Shown piece after piece: positions 45,907 to 57,232 of a DNA stretch of 64,000 nucleotides; the stretch's first letter is position 1; each line of letters begins with the position of its first letter. Origin of the DNA: Branchiostoma floridae (Eukaryota > Chordata > Leptocardii > Amphioxiformes > Branchiostomatidae); the NCBI RefSeq assembly GCF_000003815.2, contig NC_049991.1:9928506-9992505 (forward strand), in the 5' to 3' direction. The notes beneath the pieces were generated by a model, which was not told the DNA's origin, did no database searches, and saw only the letters and a list, made by a program, of their open reading frames with translations. The position numbers and the translations under genes are program-made.

Positions 45907-48219
45907 GGCGATTTGAAGACGGGTAGACTCTCTGTAGACTCTACCTCATGTGAATTTGGACTGCCGCAGCACACGGCTGATCAAACTGGGAGCACTTTAC
46001 CTGACAATTCATGATTGTGTACCCACGAACAGTGAGCGGTTGTGAACATAGAGAGATGCAGTTCTAACAGTGCCCTTCCGCCCAGCTCTCTCCGTATGCC
46101 ACTCACTGGGGACGGTCCATTTCTGGAATATCCAACAAAAAAAGGGGTCAATTCAACTTGAAAGCGTCTGAACGCCCGTTCCTTTCCTTTAATACTATGT
46201 AACCCGCGGCATAGACTTCATATTCTCTAAACCTGTACTATTCCAATTTCAAAATGACCCTTTCTCTTCCATTGATAAAATTCAATAGACAACCCCTAAA
46301 GCTATGACAATGGAATAACCCTTAATGGCACTCATGATAGACATTTCGACCTTTCAACTCAGTGCGTTGGGCAGTATAATACTAGAACAGTCGGCCAATG
46401 ATTAGTAGTAGTAATTACCGGATATGGATGTTTACCCTGTACACAATGTTATCAATGTTATCAGCAATTTGTACAAGCCCTATTTACAGTTGCAAGTCAC
46501 TGACACTCATCAATGTTTTATACGTCTTCAGGAACAATTCTACTATTTCGTGACGCTACGTTGATCATTCATGTTTCTACATGTACCCCATGTATAGTAT
46601 AGTGTATGTGCAAGGCGCATGGAAGAACGCTTAAAATCACGGACACGCCATACTTACGAAATAATGATGGTGAATAGCCCAAATTGCACGGTTCGCCGGC
46701 GGTTGCGTAACACATGTACAAGGACCTGTGCATCCTCCAAGCAGATGTTGGATGAAAAATCATGCGTTCTTTGGACTGCTGGGTGACAGGTAGTATCTCG
46801 CGCAGACTCCAGTGAGTGGGGCCAGCTTTTATTTCATGGGAGGCCGGCTAGGGCGCGTTGCTGGTTCGCCATTTTCCTCGCCCCCATCCAATAAAATACT
46901 AGCCAGCCCCGCTAGACTTTGCAAAGGAGGCTAGACGACAGGTGTGTGACTGAAAGAAAGTGAAATTGATTTACTTCCAGTTTAGTTCACTGAAGAGCTA
47001 CTACAGACGATACAATATATATAAACAGTATCTACAGTTTCATTGTAATTAAAATCCTCCAAGCTCTTTGAGACAATGAACAATGAACCATGACATCAGT
47101 CCTATGATATCATTTCCATGTCAAAACTACGTGTTGAAAATGTACCTCAGATAAACGCAAATCCGTCTACAACGCCAAGATAAGTCTGGATGTATGGATG
47201 GTCCCTAATCCGAGGTGATTACAACAGGCGTCATGATTTCGTTGACACAACGAATAATTGCATTGATGTACAACAAGCGGTCAGCGATGCGTGGGAAAAC
47301 ACCACAGTCAAAACGTAACAAAATGGAGACAAAAGATGACCTACTAAGATTCCGGTTCATTACCCACATTTCTCTTCTACAACACACATACATGCCAAAA
47401 TGAATAACCTCTCTATACCGCAGTTGAAACAAGAGTAATATCAAATAAAGAGGGCTTCCATGATAACTAAAAGGGAATAAAGTCATCAATAATGTTGACA
47501 TGTTTTCATTCATGTTGTAAACATCAATGTGCGATGGCCCTACCTGCGCTAAAGCAACAGGGACCACCAATAGTGCAGGCATAGACTGTTCAGCACCAGG
47601 GGCAGGAGCCATTAGTTGGCCGTTTGGTAGTACATTTGTATTTGCAAACTACATGGACCGTCCTTGAATGTTGACATGTATTCATTCTGTATTCATCTTG
47701 TAAGTACCAATGTGAGATCCCTTACGTATATTTATTATATTAATAATATTACATGCGTTGGAACACCAGACAAAATGACCATATATATATATATATATAT
47801 ATATGGTAAATAACTTCAAATTCCTAGCCTGATAAGGTTTTTTGTACAATCCGAACACATGGTCCGTAGGGTAAGACTTCACATACTCCTTAAGAATTGT
47901 TTCTTCTCATGTTCAATTATTGCAACTGGCATGGCTTATTAGATTTCTTTCAAAAATTCGACAGTCAGCCAGTTGTTCTCTATCACTTGGTACTCCGGAA
48001 ATGAGAAGCTGGCGTGCTATTCACAGAAAAATCTGACTTAAGAAATTAGAAGCTTTCTTTTCCTTTTCTTGAGAGGTAATTACCGCCGGATGATAAGAAA
48101 GGAAGTGGTTACACGAGACATGATTCGGTACGGTGAAAAGTTGAGCTAGCTAATTGTCAGCCACTCCATTCAAGCAGTGAATTTCCGGTCTCCACATATA
48201 GTATCTATCGGGCTAAGTA
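45907..48219. other. Region upstream of ENT4; no gene seen
   Basis: It should contain the ENT4 promoter and any 5' UTR exon. I saw no TATA box or clear CpG island. A (TA)n run lies at 47,783-47,806. The rest is unremarkable. Confidence 0.4.
47783..47806. repeat. (TA)n microsatellite
   Basis: About twelve TA units. Confidence 0.9.
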
Positions 48220-48730
48220 TGTTTTTTTTTCAACCTTTATTTAACCTTGATACATCATTCGGCCTGAGCCGTTTTTCAAGATTTCAAGGGTGGAGGAGGT
48301 CAGAGGTCCGAGGTCTAAATACCTTCTAAATACAATGCACTACACAAAAGATACAATTCATCATCATACAATTCACCATTCCATAGATCCTTTCGTCTTC
48401 AACATAATATCAGTCCATCTCATAGTCCATAGTTACATAATTTCTAGTCGAGTTAAGTTCTTAAACGACGATAAAGAGGGCGCCAGCCTCACGTTCTCTC
48501 TCAGACTATTCCACAGAACTGTGCCTGAGTTCGTTATACATCTTCGAAACGCTTCCCTGTGGACCATGGGTAAGTATAGTAGGTTGGATTCGCTTTGTCG
48601 CGTTGATGCTGACGATAGGGATGATAATTGTACAAGAGAGTTTGGCCAACGTGTGGTACGATAGGGTTTCATTCGCCAGCCCAGGTAAAAGAAACGTTAC
48701 CCTTACCTTGGCTCTTCTCCTGGCCATATA
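48220..48730 (-). mobile_element. 3' end of a non-LTR retrotransposon
   Basis: On the minus strand the translation has NLLYLPMVHREAFRR, GTVLWNSLRENV and LAPSLSSFKN. These are the C-terminal motifs of CR1/L2-type reverse-transcriptase proteins. A UTR of about 200 bp ends near an AATAAAGGTTG tail. It is 5'-truncated. Confidence 0.65.
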
Positions 48731-49234
48731 TTAGTGCCGAGGCCTATTATCCAAAGCCAAATCGGGAAGGCCCTAGTGTGATGAAATCTCTTATCCTCAT
48801 TTTCACAGTCCAACGTGTGATAAGCATATTCCCTCCAATTGTACCACACGTGCGCTCCCTTATCTTTCCATCTATGGTTATAAACACGATTAAAATAGGA
48901 TGTGACTACGCTAGATTAATTCCCAAAAGTTGTAAACGCTCAGCAGGAAAAATTGAAAGATCCCAGACACGATTTGTTCGACTTTCGTAACTTCTAGGTG
49001 ACATGAGACACACTCATTTGAAAGACATGAATGCGCATATCATTGACCCTAATTCAACATATGCTTCCACCTCGAGGGGATATAGCCGTGGTCTGATCTA
49101 AAGTGGCCCTGCAAGCGACACAGAACGCGCAGATGTTTCAGAACTAAAAGCTTCCCAGTGGGTAAAAACGCCTGCTATTTGCGTCAGTTCGATACCGTAC
49201 ATTATCTCCCGTGTGCACGCACGTGACCTTTACA

Positions 49235-49420
49235 CAGTGTAAGCTCTGGGGGACACTCCGTTATGTTACCAGATGTCAGGAAGATCAAATACACAATGTA
49301 AGCTCTAGGGGATATTCCGTTATATTACAAGATGTCAGGAAGATCAGATACACACGGTAAGCTATAGGGGATACTCCGTTACATTACCAGGCGTCATGAA
49401 TATCAAACGAAGTTAAAGTT
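49235..49420. repeat. Three tandem units of about 64 bp
   Basis: Units share GTAAGCT.T.GGGGA, ACTCCGTTA and GATGTCAGGAAGATCA, with increasing divergence in the last unit. Confidence 0.85.
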
Positions 49421-50409
49421 CTGGGCGTTGCTGCGCAGGATACTCTGTATACATGCATATACATTTGTATGAGATATGCAGGTGTATTTCTCCATCTAAA
49501 ATCATACATTCTTAGCCTGGGTAGTTGTTAGCTCCTATACTCGTACGCGTCTGAAGAAGTTAGAGATGTCAAAGTTCCCAGACGGAATAGTAGAGAAGGG
49601 ACTGTATATATATATACATATAGTGTATACAATGTGTCAGATAGAGGAACGACTGTATATAATGTATAATAAACGTCAGAGCGAGCCACTATCCGGGTGG
49701 TACCCAGGCAAATATAAATTTATACATAACGTTATACATTCTATCAACATGGTAGAATGTGTAGTATACAGCCATGTAAACGTTATATTCTATATGGATA
49801 GGTAGGCGTAATTTGGAGGCGCCAGTCGAGTGTTTGAAGCATAAATGGCCGCCATTCGGCACCTTTAACATGCCGCAAATATTTCATAATCCTAATCCTT
49901 ATCCTCGTGACCTAATTTTTGATTAAGTACTTAAGTCCGAATGAATCCGTTTTGTTTTGGTAGTACAAACTCAATATTGTCAATCGTTCCACCAGTGTTT
50001 TCGATTGACGTCTTACATTAAAAGTTTGAAACAGATTTATCTTTTTCACATCTCTCTTGCATTTCCCACAGCAATTGTAACGTCTAAATGTTTGGAATGA
50101 AACGACCCCCTATCGTACATTCCCTCTTCTATGCGAAGAAACGCGCTGTCCGCCCCCGCATGAGAACCGCTTCCTTTAATCTACCCGACCTCCACCTGTT
50201 TGAAGTGCCCTTACACCCATTCTCAGTCACGACACGAACCACGGTTCGCGAGGGGAAGAGAATCGCTGCCCACCAGGAGACTGTAACATTGATCAACCTC
50301 ACTCAACATAACCATGCACGCAATGAGAAATCGGAATAGAAGGAATACTAGTACTGGTAGATAAGGAATAAGCGCCTACATGGAAAAAATCCAATAATCT
50401 TAGCTACGG

Positions 50410-50550
50410 AATATGATGCATCATAACATACAAAATCTAAACATAGAGGTGAACATATATAACTATGTCATAAGTAGGAAATTTCCACCATTCAGTACTA
50501 TGGAATTTTGGTACATGTACATAGATTATAAAGAAAATGAACATTGCTAG
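50410..50550. repeat. Diverged direct repeat, copy A
   Basis: Shares ATCATAACATACAAA, AGGTGAACA and TACTATGG.ATTTTGG with 51,228-51,365 in the same order. Confidence 0.75.
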
Positions 50551-51227
50551 CGATGAAATTGACTTGTTTCTACAACATTTGGAATCTAACGTTACAGAAG
50601 GTCATGGTAGATTGAAAAAATTAATATCAAAATGAAATTTCAATCAAGCTTTCAACATAAATAGAATCTTCGCCAGGGGCATGATGGCAAAAATGAGATC
50701 AATTAGTTTTGGGCACGTAGTACAGTGAAGGTGACAGGGTGGGGATGTCAAGGACGTACGTTTTGTATGTAATTTGTGGAGTATTTCAATTTTAGACAAG
50801 GGTACATCATTTTCGAGAAATATCGATATTATAACAGTGACGGACATTATTCTACATGTAAGCAGCTGTAAATAAAAAGTTAGTTACAATAGCGGTTCGT
50901 TTCTGGGATTTAGAAATCGCTAATGACATATAAGATGTAGAAGTATATGGCTATACGAGTATAATGATGTAACAAAATCGCTGACAACAGCAATTTAAAA
51001 GCACGGACCATGTGTACGTTATGTAGACTTGTACACCATAATGCAACAAATCCACATACTATTTTCGGACGTGCGAATGGCTTATATCATTACTAACATA
51101 TAATAGATCTTACATGGAAGAGAAATTTCATTTGTATTTTTTAAATGTACGTAGCAATCACAACTAAAACGCCATATCATTTGATATATGATACGAATGT
51201 CTCATATGTATTCGTTCGCATCGTTAT

Positions 51228-51365
51228 CATAACATACAAACATATCTACACATACAGGTGAACAACTTTAACTAACTTACAAATGCCACAAGCAGGAAAT
51301 TTATACCATTTGGTACTATGGTATTTTGGCACATTTACATAAATCATAAAAATAAAAATCATTTG
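51228..51365. repeat. Diverged direct repeat, copy B
   Basis: Partner of the block at 50.4 kb, about 820 bp away, in the same orientation. Confidence 0.75.
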
Positions 51366-51961
51366 CATAATTAGTACCTGCCAGTGTTTCACCTTCCATG
51401 AATTATATACACTATGTTTATGAAACTTCTATTATGAAAAAAAAAATAGAATTACAAATTTTCATCATTGATTATGCGAATTAGATCCTAATTTGCATAA
51501 TTTTCAAGTAAATGAGTACATTTGTTTGGACTACCTGCATGCCGAATAGTCTTTGTTTCTTTGTTTAGTTATCTTACCTTCAAATACCTTTACCCAAACG
51601 CCCCTGTAGTTCTATAGAAACCGATAGGGGTCCTAAATTGATCTTCACAAATTGATTTGAAGAACTAAGGTCTAGCATGTGTAAGAACTAAGATTTACTA
51701 AGGTATTCAAAGTAAGAAACTTTAAATAAGGATGCAAATATCTTAATTTTGTAACTTGAGAGGACATCACTGAATGAACAGAAAAAAATACAATCACACA
51801 TTGAAATTTCAACTTTATTACAATACCTTTTCCGCATAGATGAAACAAGCTATTCAATACCATTTATTCTGTGAACAAGGTGCACAATGTGTTTTTCGGG
51901 TCACAAAGATATCCCAGCAAATTTCTGACATCTCCATAAACCCAGAGACTATTTCAGAGGA

Positions 51962-52095
51962 AAAAGGATTTTGCTGTCAAAGCCCGTATTCCATGCATTT
52001 TGCTTTTATTCCGGGACAAGGTGGCCAGTCTTGTGCTGGAATAGCCGCAAAATACACGAAATGAAAGAGCTTAAAGTGTGAACAAAAGACTTAAG
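51962..52095. repeat. Diverged direct repeat, copy A, next to zinc-finger remnant
   Basis: Shares GGACAAGGTGGCCAGTCTTG and GAACAAAAGACTT with 52,522-52,652. The two copies lie about 560 bp apart, before the zinc-finger pseudogene. Confidence 0.85.
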
Positions 52096-52521
52096 CCAAT
52101 TAACTTTTATACAAAAACGTTAACAAAAGCTACTGGTTACAAGCATTATCTAGATACTAGATTAGCTTCAACATCACGGAATAGAAAGGCTTAAAGCTGA
52201 GCAAACAAACCGTGACATTTGACCATGTAGAAGCATATCTGAGTGGTACATGCATAGTTTCATTTTACTATATGTACAATTGCAAGCGTGTTTAGATGTT
52301 GTTCGAATACATTAGTAACAATTATTTAACAGCATATCTGGCTAGTAAGAGATTTGACATTGTATCTGAAATAGTATACTGATTGAGGAAAAAAAATCAA
52401 CATTTTAGGCTTGCGCTTCTTTCCTGAATAGACATGTAACTAATTTTTTTATGAAGTTTGATAAAGTCAGCCCACAGTCTCTCTTTATTAGTTTTGACTT
52501 GAAATTACAAAATATACAAAA

Positions 52522-52652
52522 AAGAATTTTGCTCTCAAAGCCAGTATTCATGTATTTTGCATTCATTCTAGGACAAGGTGGCCAGTCTTGTACCAGAATA
52601 CAGGCGAAATACATGAAATGAAAAGGCTAAGTGAGAACAAAAGACTTTCAGT
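52522..52652. repeat. Diverged direct repeat, copy B, next to zinc-finger remnant
   Basis: Second copy of the block, ending about 80 bp before the first zinc-finger trace. Confidence 0.85.
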
Positions 52653-52734
52653 CAGACGATCTAGTAATAAAGAACACAAAACAAGAAATATTTTATTTGC
52701 AGACACCTTCTGCTGGATAATACAATTGATGCAT

Positions 52735-53120
52735 TTGAGACAAGCGGATACAAGTGTCACCAGTGCGACTATTATGTTACACAGAAATCTAACAACTAGC
52801 TGAACAAAGTTTTGAAAAACCCTACATGTGTGGAGAGTGCAGTCTCACTTATCACAACATATGAGACCCCATACAGGAGAAACATTAACATTTACACGAC
52901 TATTCTGCTGCATAGAAATCCACTTTTCACAACGAAACACTGCACTGGTGAAAACTCCTTCATGTGCGGGAGTGGATACAGAACTCAATTCCAACATACA
53001 GACATGGAGAAGCCATACAATTGTGACTGGTGTGACTTCTACTATATATGTACAAAAATATGCTAGGACATCCATCTAGCAAAATACAACAGTGAAAAGC
53101 AATTCAGTTATGCATTACAT
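52735..53120 (+). pseudogene. Decayed C2H2 zinc-finger gene fragment
   Basis: Finger pieces appear in order but in changing frames: YKCHQCDYYVTQKSN (52,748), KPYMCGECSLTYH (52,815), the linker HMRPHTGE (52,857), then TGENSFMCGSGYRTQFQHTD (52,945) and EKPYNCDWCDF (53,010). A faint AKYNSEKQF follows near 53,090. The CDYYVTQKS / MCGECGYRT alternation is the consensus of the large amphioxus zinc-finger family. At least two frameshifts and several stops separate the parts, so it cannot encode a protein. The remnant is part of an array, with no KRAB or other effector domain visible. Confidence 0.8.
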
Positions 53121-53624
53121 GTACAACCAGGTTAACGCATTACGTTTCCCAACAGACGAAAACTGACTTTACCAAGGAAGTTGAGGAACGACTGTGAAAA
53201 CACTCAGTAAAGCTTACCTATGCGTGCATAAACACCATATACATGTATGATGGTTGTAAAGCTGGGTTTAGGCTTTACATTTTGTATTGTGCAAAGTCTG
53301 GAAAAGACTGACGTGTACATAAAGTTCTTGTTTATGCCCTTCTCTCTGTCAAAGTAAGCATAGAATAATTCAAATACAAAGGTTTTACTTTTTCATTTCC
53401 AGAAATGCTACTGATGGTGGCATGATAGGGAGTTAATGATTTGTATTTGGAGCTTAAAACTGAATGTACAATTCCCTCTGTCTACCTGTGACACTGTCAA
53501 CGGGGAGAATCGCAATTTCTTGGTTAGTGACAAGGCGTTGAGTACGTTTTGTTGACATCCTGAATAATGTAACTGGTGGTTGATTAGAGCATTTTGACAG
53601 CAGTGACTACTTCTGCTCACAGCG

Positions 53625-54085
53625 CTTCAGCCAGTTTCTGCGGTATACAGGCCCAATATATGGCTGATTCGATTTCTGTGACTGTGCCGATGACCAAGAT
53701 TGCATCCGGAGTTACTGCAAAGTTCCGTCCTTTAGAGAACAGAGACTTCCCTAGTTCTGTTAGTTCATAACAGCTTCGGCTCTTCAATCGCTTGTCTTCC
53801 TTTCTGTCCCTGTGCCGTCGTCTTGGTCCGGGACCCAAGAGTACGACACAGGGCAGCTTATGTAATGGTCTAGGTTCCCGGCCGATAGACCGCCACACAA
53901 GGCAGAAAAGACGACAGGCGGTAGAAGAACCCAGGCAGCCATAAACTTACAGAACTAGAGAAGTCCCTGTTTTCCAGAGGACGGAACCTCGCAGTAACTC
54001 CGAACACAACCCCGGCCATCAGCACAATCACAGAAACCGAAACAGCTACACATCGAGCCTGCACACCACAGAAACCGACTAAAGT
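53625..54085. repeat. Foldback pair of an exon-like sequence
   Basis: About 215 bp on the plus strand (53,625-53,843) and about 215 bp on the minus strand (54,085-53,868) are homologous, with a spacer of only about 25 bp. Both arms translate in the same frame to GVTA[KR]FRPLENRDF[PS]SSVS, preceded by FCG[IV]QA and followed by F[NY]RLSSFL. The minus-strand arm has a hydrophobic run (VAVSVSVIVLMAGVVFGV) resembling a membrane helix. In the plus arm the run is broken by polar residues and Pro. The parent gene is unknown. Confidence 0.75.
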
Positions 54086-54699
54086 CCTGTGTGCAAAAGA
54101 AGCCGCCACTCACAAAACGCCCCAACCCCCCACCAACAACATCACTCATGATATCAACAAAACACACTCAAAGCACCTATTCACCGGCCAAGAGATTGTA
54201 AGTATTCCTGCCGACAATGCCGCTAGCAAACAAAAGAAATTGCACATTCAGTTCAAGATATAGAAAAGAAAAAAATCACAAATCATTAACTTTCCATCAT
54301 GCTAATAACAAATTAATCCTATCCTAATGTTGCAAATGTTTTACACTCTGAATCTTCTACCACACTCAATCTACTACCACATTCTGAACCAGTCTATACA
54401 GACGATACACAAATTTAATTAAGTTACAATACAAGTGAACTGACGTTCGAGATGTTTGACACATACCCTGTAGTTCAAGAAAAAGTTTTCGATCGCCTTC
54501 TCATGAAAAACATGCATGCAAAACTTATCATTCGTGCCTTGGTAAACACTAGATCCTCTGACACGACCATCCGTCTTTCTGGCCACGGAGATGACGAACT
54601 TGGCGTTGGGCAACCTCTCTTAAGGATTCGTCCGACCAGGAACGTTCTTGATGGCATTAGTTGAGCCTGAAAAGTCCTGGTCTTCATGTTGGTTTCTCG

Positions 54700-56410
54700 A
54701 ATGTATTGAGGTTCCTCAACAAGCCCAGGCTTTACGCACGGCTCAGCTGCAACAAACACAAAAGGCTCAACGGCTGAACAAAGGTACGTGGAAATGCGAC
54801 ATTCAGTGTGCAAGTACTGAGAACTGTAGACCTGGGTATACATATGGATGAAAGCTAATAGTGCTAACAAACGGAGCCTGTCATTACAATACAATTCAAA
54901 CAATGCTCACCTTGTCAATGTTTTGCGACCATCAAGTCATTGTAGAGTTTGTGAAAATACTGTTGTACGGGTTTCGGAATGTCTTTTCTTCGAGCGTTCT
55001 CTGTGGCACACAGAAAGATACCATGTATTAGAACATTTCATTCTAATGTCAAGAAATTTTGAAATAATCATTTCGTTTACTTGTTTACCGAAAATTTTCC
55101 GTGGTTCACACTAGATAAAAACAATATACTAGTAACGCTACGAAACAGACGATGCTTGAATCACAAGGTGACTATTATATCACTGTACAGTATGGAACGA
55201 TACCTTGTCAAAGACTGCACGTCTATCAGGTCACTGTAAAGATGATTACCATTCTTCAATTAGTATCCTTCAAGCTGATCAGCTTCCAAGGAAACCCACT
55301 ACGAGAGGAGGNNNNNNNNNNNNNNNNNNNNNNNNNNNNNNNNNNNNNNNNNNNNNNNNNNNNNNNNNNNNNNNNNNNNNNNNNNNNNNNNNNNNNNNNN
55401 NNNNNNNNNNNNNNNNCACGTCCAGACATTCCTGTAGAAGGTTACGTACAAAGAAACACATGCATCAGCGGTCTCATCACTGCTGCATCAGACGGGCTCA
55501 ACGACAGTGTGAATGTGACATACAATTAGAACGGTACGTCTCGTATAATACTGTCAGTCTAATAGACTAGGGTCATTCTGCGCAAATACCCGATACAGAT
55601 GAGAAGGATCAATTCTAACTACTGACAAAGAAATCCCTACGTAGAAACAAGGAGATTGAATAGGAGATTCAACCTACTTGATCTTGGTAGAAACCTGCTT
55701 ATCTGGCTTTTAATCAGGTGCAATAGTATTACTTGGGGTTGTTCAGGTCTAGACATCAATACTTTAAAGTTAAACTTGCCAACACGAAGGGACACATCAT
55801 TAAGTGACATACTGCTATCCTACAATTAAAGATTTGGGTTGAGATGACAGTTTCAGGATTCCCTTTTTCATAATATACATGCTACCAAAATGGCTAATGT
55901 TACAAGTCTGGCTTTTACACAATACAATACCTTGTCAAATGTCTGAGAAAGGCCTTGCCGTCGGTCTAGACCTACCGTTTTGAACAACGCGGGTCTTCTC
56001 AAGATGCGCCGGAGAGTCCCGTGAGGTCTCCCGAACTTTTCGAAGCACCCGTTGCGACGAGGACCAGGAGTCCTTGTCTAGTCTCTCTTGTCGCTTCCAG
56101 ACGTTCCAGCGCTAGCGTTCGGTGCGATTCCGGTAGCTGCAACAAACACAAAAGGCTCAATGGTTGTCAAATAGCAAGTGGGAATGTGACATACCATTAG
56201 AACTTAAACACCGCTGTTAAAAAATGCATAAAAGGAACTTAAACAAGACTAGCAAAGTGCGTCGGTCTCCGTACCGTTTAAAACGCCGGGGTATTCTTGC
56301 AGATGAGGCCGGAGATTCTCCTGACATCTCCTCGGACATTCGGTGGTGAAGAACGTTACGGTGACTTTGTCATTCTCCCTTCCCCCATACCCTCGCTTCC
56401 CTTGCCGAGG
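54700..56410 (-). repeat. Tandem exon-containing units on the minus strand
   Basis: A block reading on the minus strand GAGCCTTTTGTGTTTGTTGC|AG (an intron 3' end) occurs at about 54,745 and 56,133. A weaker form near 55,480 shares the flanking AATGTGACATAC word. A second shared block (GAG..TCTCCGGC.. and AGACCGACG in minus sense) occurs at 55,945-56,040 and 56,250-56,345. After the acceptor of the 56.13-kb copy a mostly open frame runs for about 60 codons (WNVWKRQERLDKDSW, KVRETSRDSPAHLEK) with one stop. This looks like a decayed tandem set of exons of an unrecognised minus-strand gene. Confidence 0.45.
55312..55416. other. Assembly gap (N run)
   Basis: 105 unknown bases inside the duplicated region at 53.6-56.4 kb. 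Confidence 0.99.
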
Positions 56411-56560
56411 ACAGACATTCCAGCCTACGGTGCCAGCCCGTGGAAAGAAAGGGCTACGGTCTTATTTGGATGAACAGTGGACCGTCAATGACAAGACCAT
56501 GCTCTCGACAGATGAACAAGGTGTGTACAACACAGGTGCAAAAATTACCGCTGGCCTGTG

Positions 56561-56683
56561 ATTGGTCGAGCAATCAATCATACACAGACGCCATTGGCTG
56601 ATGCATGGCGACTACTCTGCGATTGGTCCAGTACTAGAATCGTGACCCGTCATTGGTTAGAAAAATGCACTTTCCGCCATTGG
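56561..56683 (+). promoter_or_regulatory. Array of five inverted CCAAT boxes
   Basis: ATTGG (CCAAT on the other strand) occurs at 56,561, 56,593, 56,622, 56,652 and 56,679, so the spacings are 32, 29, 30 and 27 bp. The sequence between the boxes is not repeated, so this is not a simple tandem repeat. Boxes of this kind about three helical turns apart are typical of NF-Y-controlled promoters. The array is 550-670 bp upstream of the PDCD2-like ATG and could also serve a minus-strand unit to the left. Confidence 0.55.
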
Positions 56684-56772
56684 CTACCTCTGTTGATGAG
56701 ATTAATGTTGTACGGAAGCAACGCGACTCGTAGCGCTGTACTTGTTATAGCGATTCATAACAGTACTTAGCG

Positions 56773-56944
56773 ATGTTGTGGAAAAATTATGTCGAACTCA
56801 ATATCAGGAAACGCTCGGGAGTGAAGGAATCGAAAGAGCAGCTGATTATACAGCTAGATGAATTGTCTGGACTTAACGTTAATCATGCAACGAAACTTGT
56901 TGCATAACTCAATTGTGAAAAGCATAAAACAGCTGTGGACAAAG
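56773..56944 (+). other. Possible small 5' exon with 44-codon ORF
   Basis: An ATG at 56,773 opens a 44-residue frame ending at 56,907, beginning MLWKNYVELNIRKRSGVKES. About 38 bp later a clean donor (AAAG|GTAAGA) occurs at 56,944. The segment follows the CCAAT array, so it may be a first exon of a transcript running towards the PDCD2-like gene, with the ORF acting as an upstream ORF. I do not recognise the peptide. Confidence 0.25.
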
Positions 56945-57166
56945 GTAAGATGGCGGTAGATGAAAACATTGTACTTCACTTTCTGTCCTATGACACTCAA
57001 ATATAACACGTTATATCAAGATAGGCACAATTTTAAAGCCACTAGTGACTAGGGGTGAAATCATTGGTAATAGAGAGGCAAGAAAACACATAGTCTTATC
57101 ATAAAAGTCTACTCGAGAAGAAAAGTAAGAAGTCTTCTTAAAATTCACAACATTCCAATTTTTGTC

Positions 57167-57202
57167 CACCTGTTCAGGTGCTCTAACAGGTGTCTGCACC
57201 TG
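57167..57202. promoter_or_regulatory. Cluster of four E-boxes upstream of PDCD2L
   Basis: CACCTG (57,167), CAGGTG (57,175), CAGGTG (57,187) and CACCTG (57,197) lie within 36 bp, 31-66 bp before the ATG. They form two mirror-image pairs. CACCTG/CAGGTG is the site type of Snail, ZEB and E2A factors. A CACGTC follows directly. The location in the presumed 5' UTR or core promoter makes a regulatory role plausible, but chance or repeat origin is not excluded. Confidence 0.45.
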
Positions 57203-57232
57203 TCACGTCGCAAAGTACCCTGGGTAACCAAC

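Larger units (their letters stand above)
48731..51660. other. Gene-poor AT-rich DNA
   Basis: It holds a three-unit tandem repeat at 49,235-49,420 and two diverged direct repeats at 50,410-50,550 and 51,228-51,365. The open frames seen are short, overlap on several strands and show no family motif. I see no gene. Confidence 0.4.

Noticed and set aside
54419-54613. Frame with VARKTDGRVRGSSVYQG and HEKAIENFF
   Set aside because: It looks protein-like, but no neighbouring exons, family or transcript evidence support a separate gene; covered by the tandem-unit entry.
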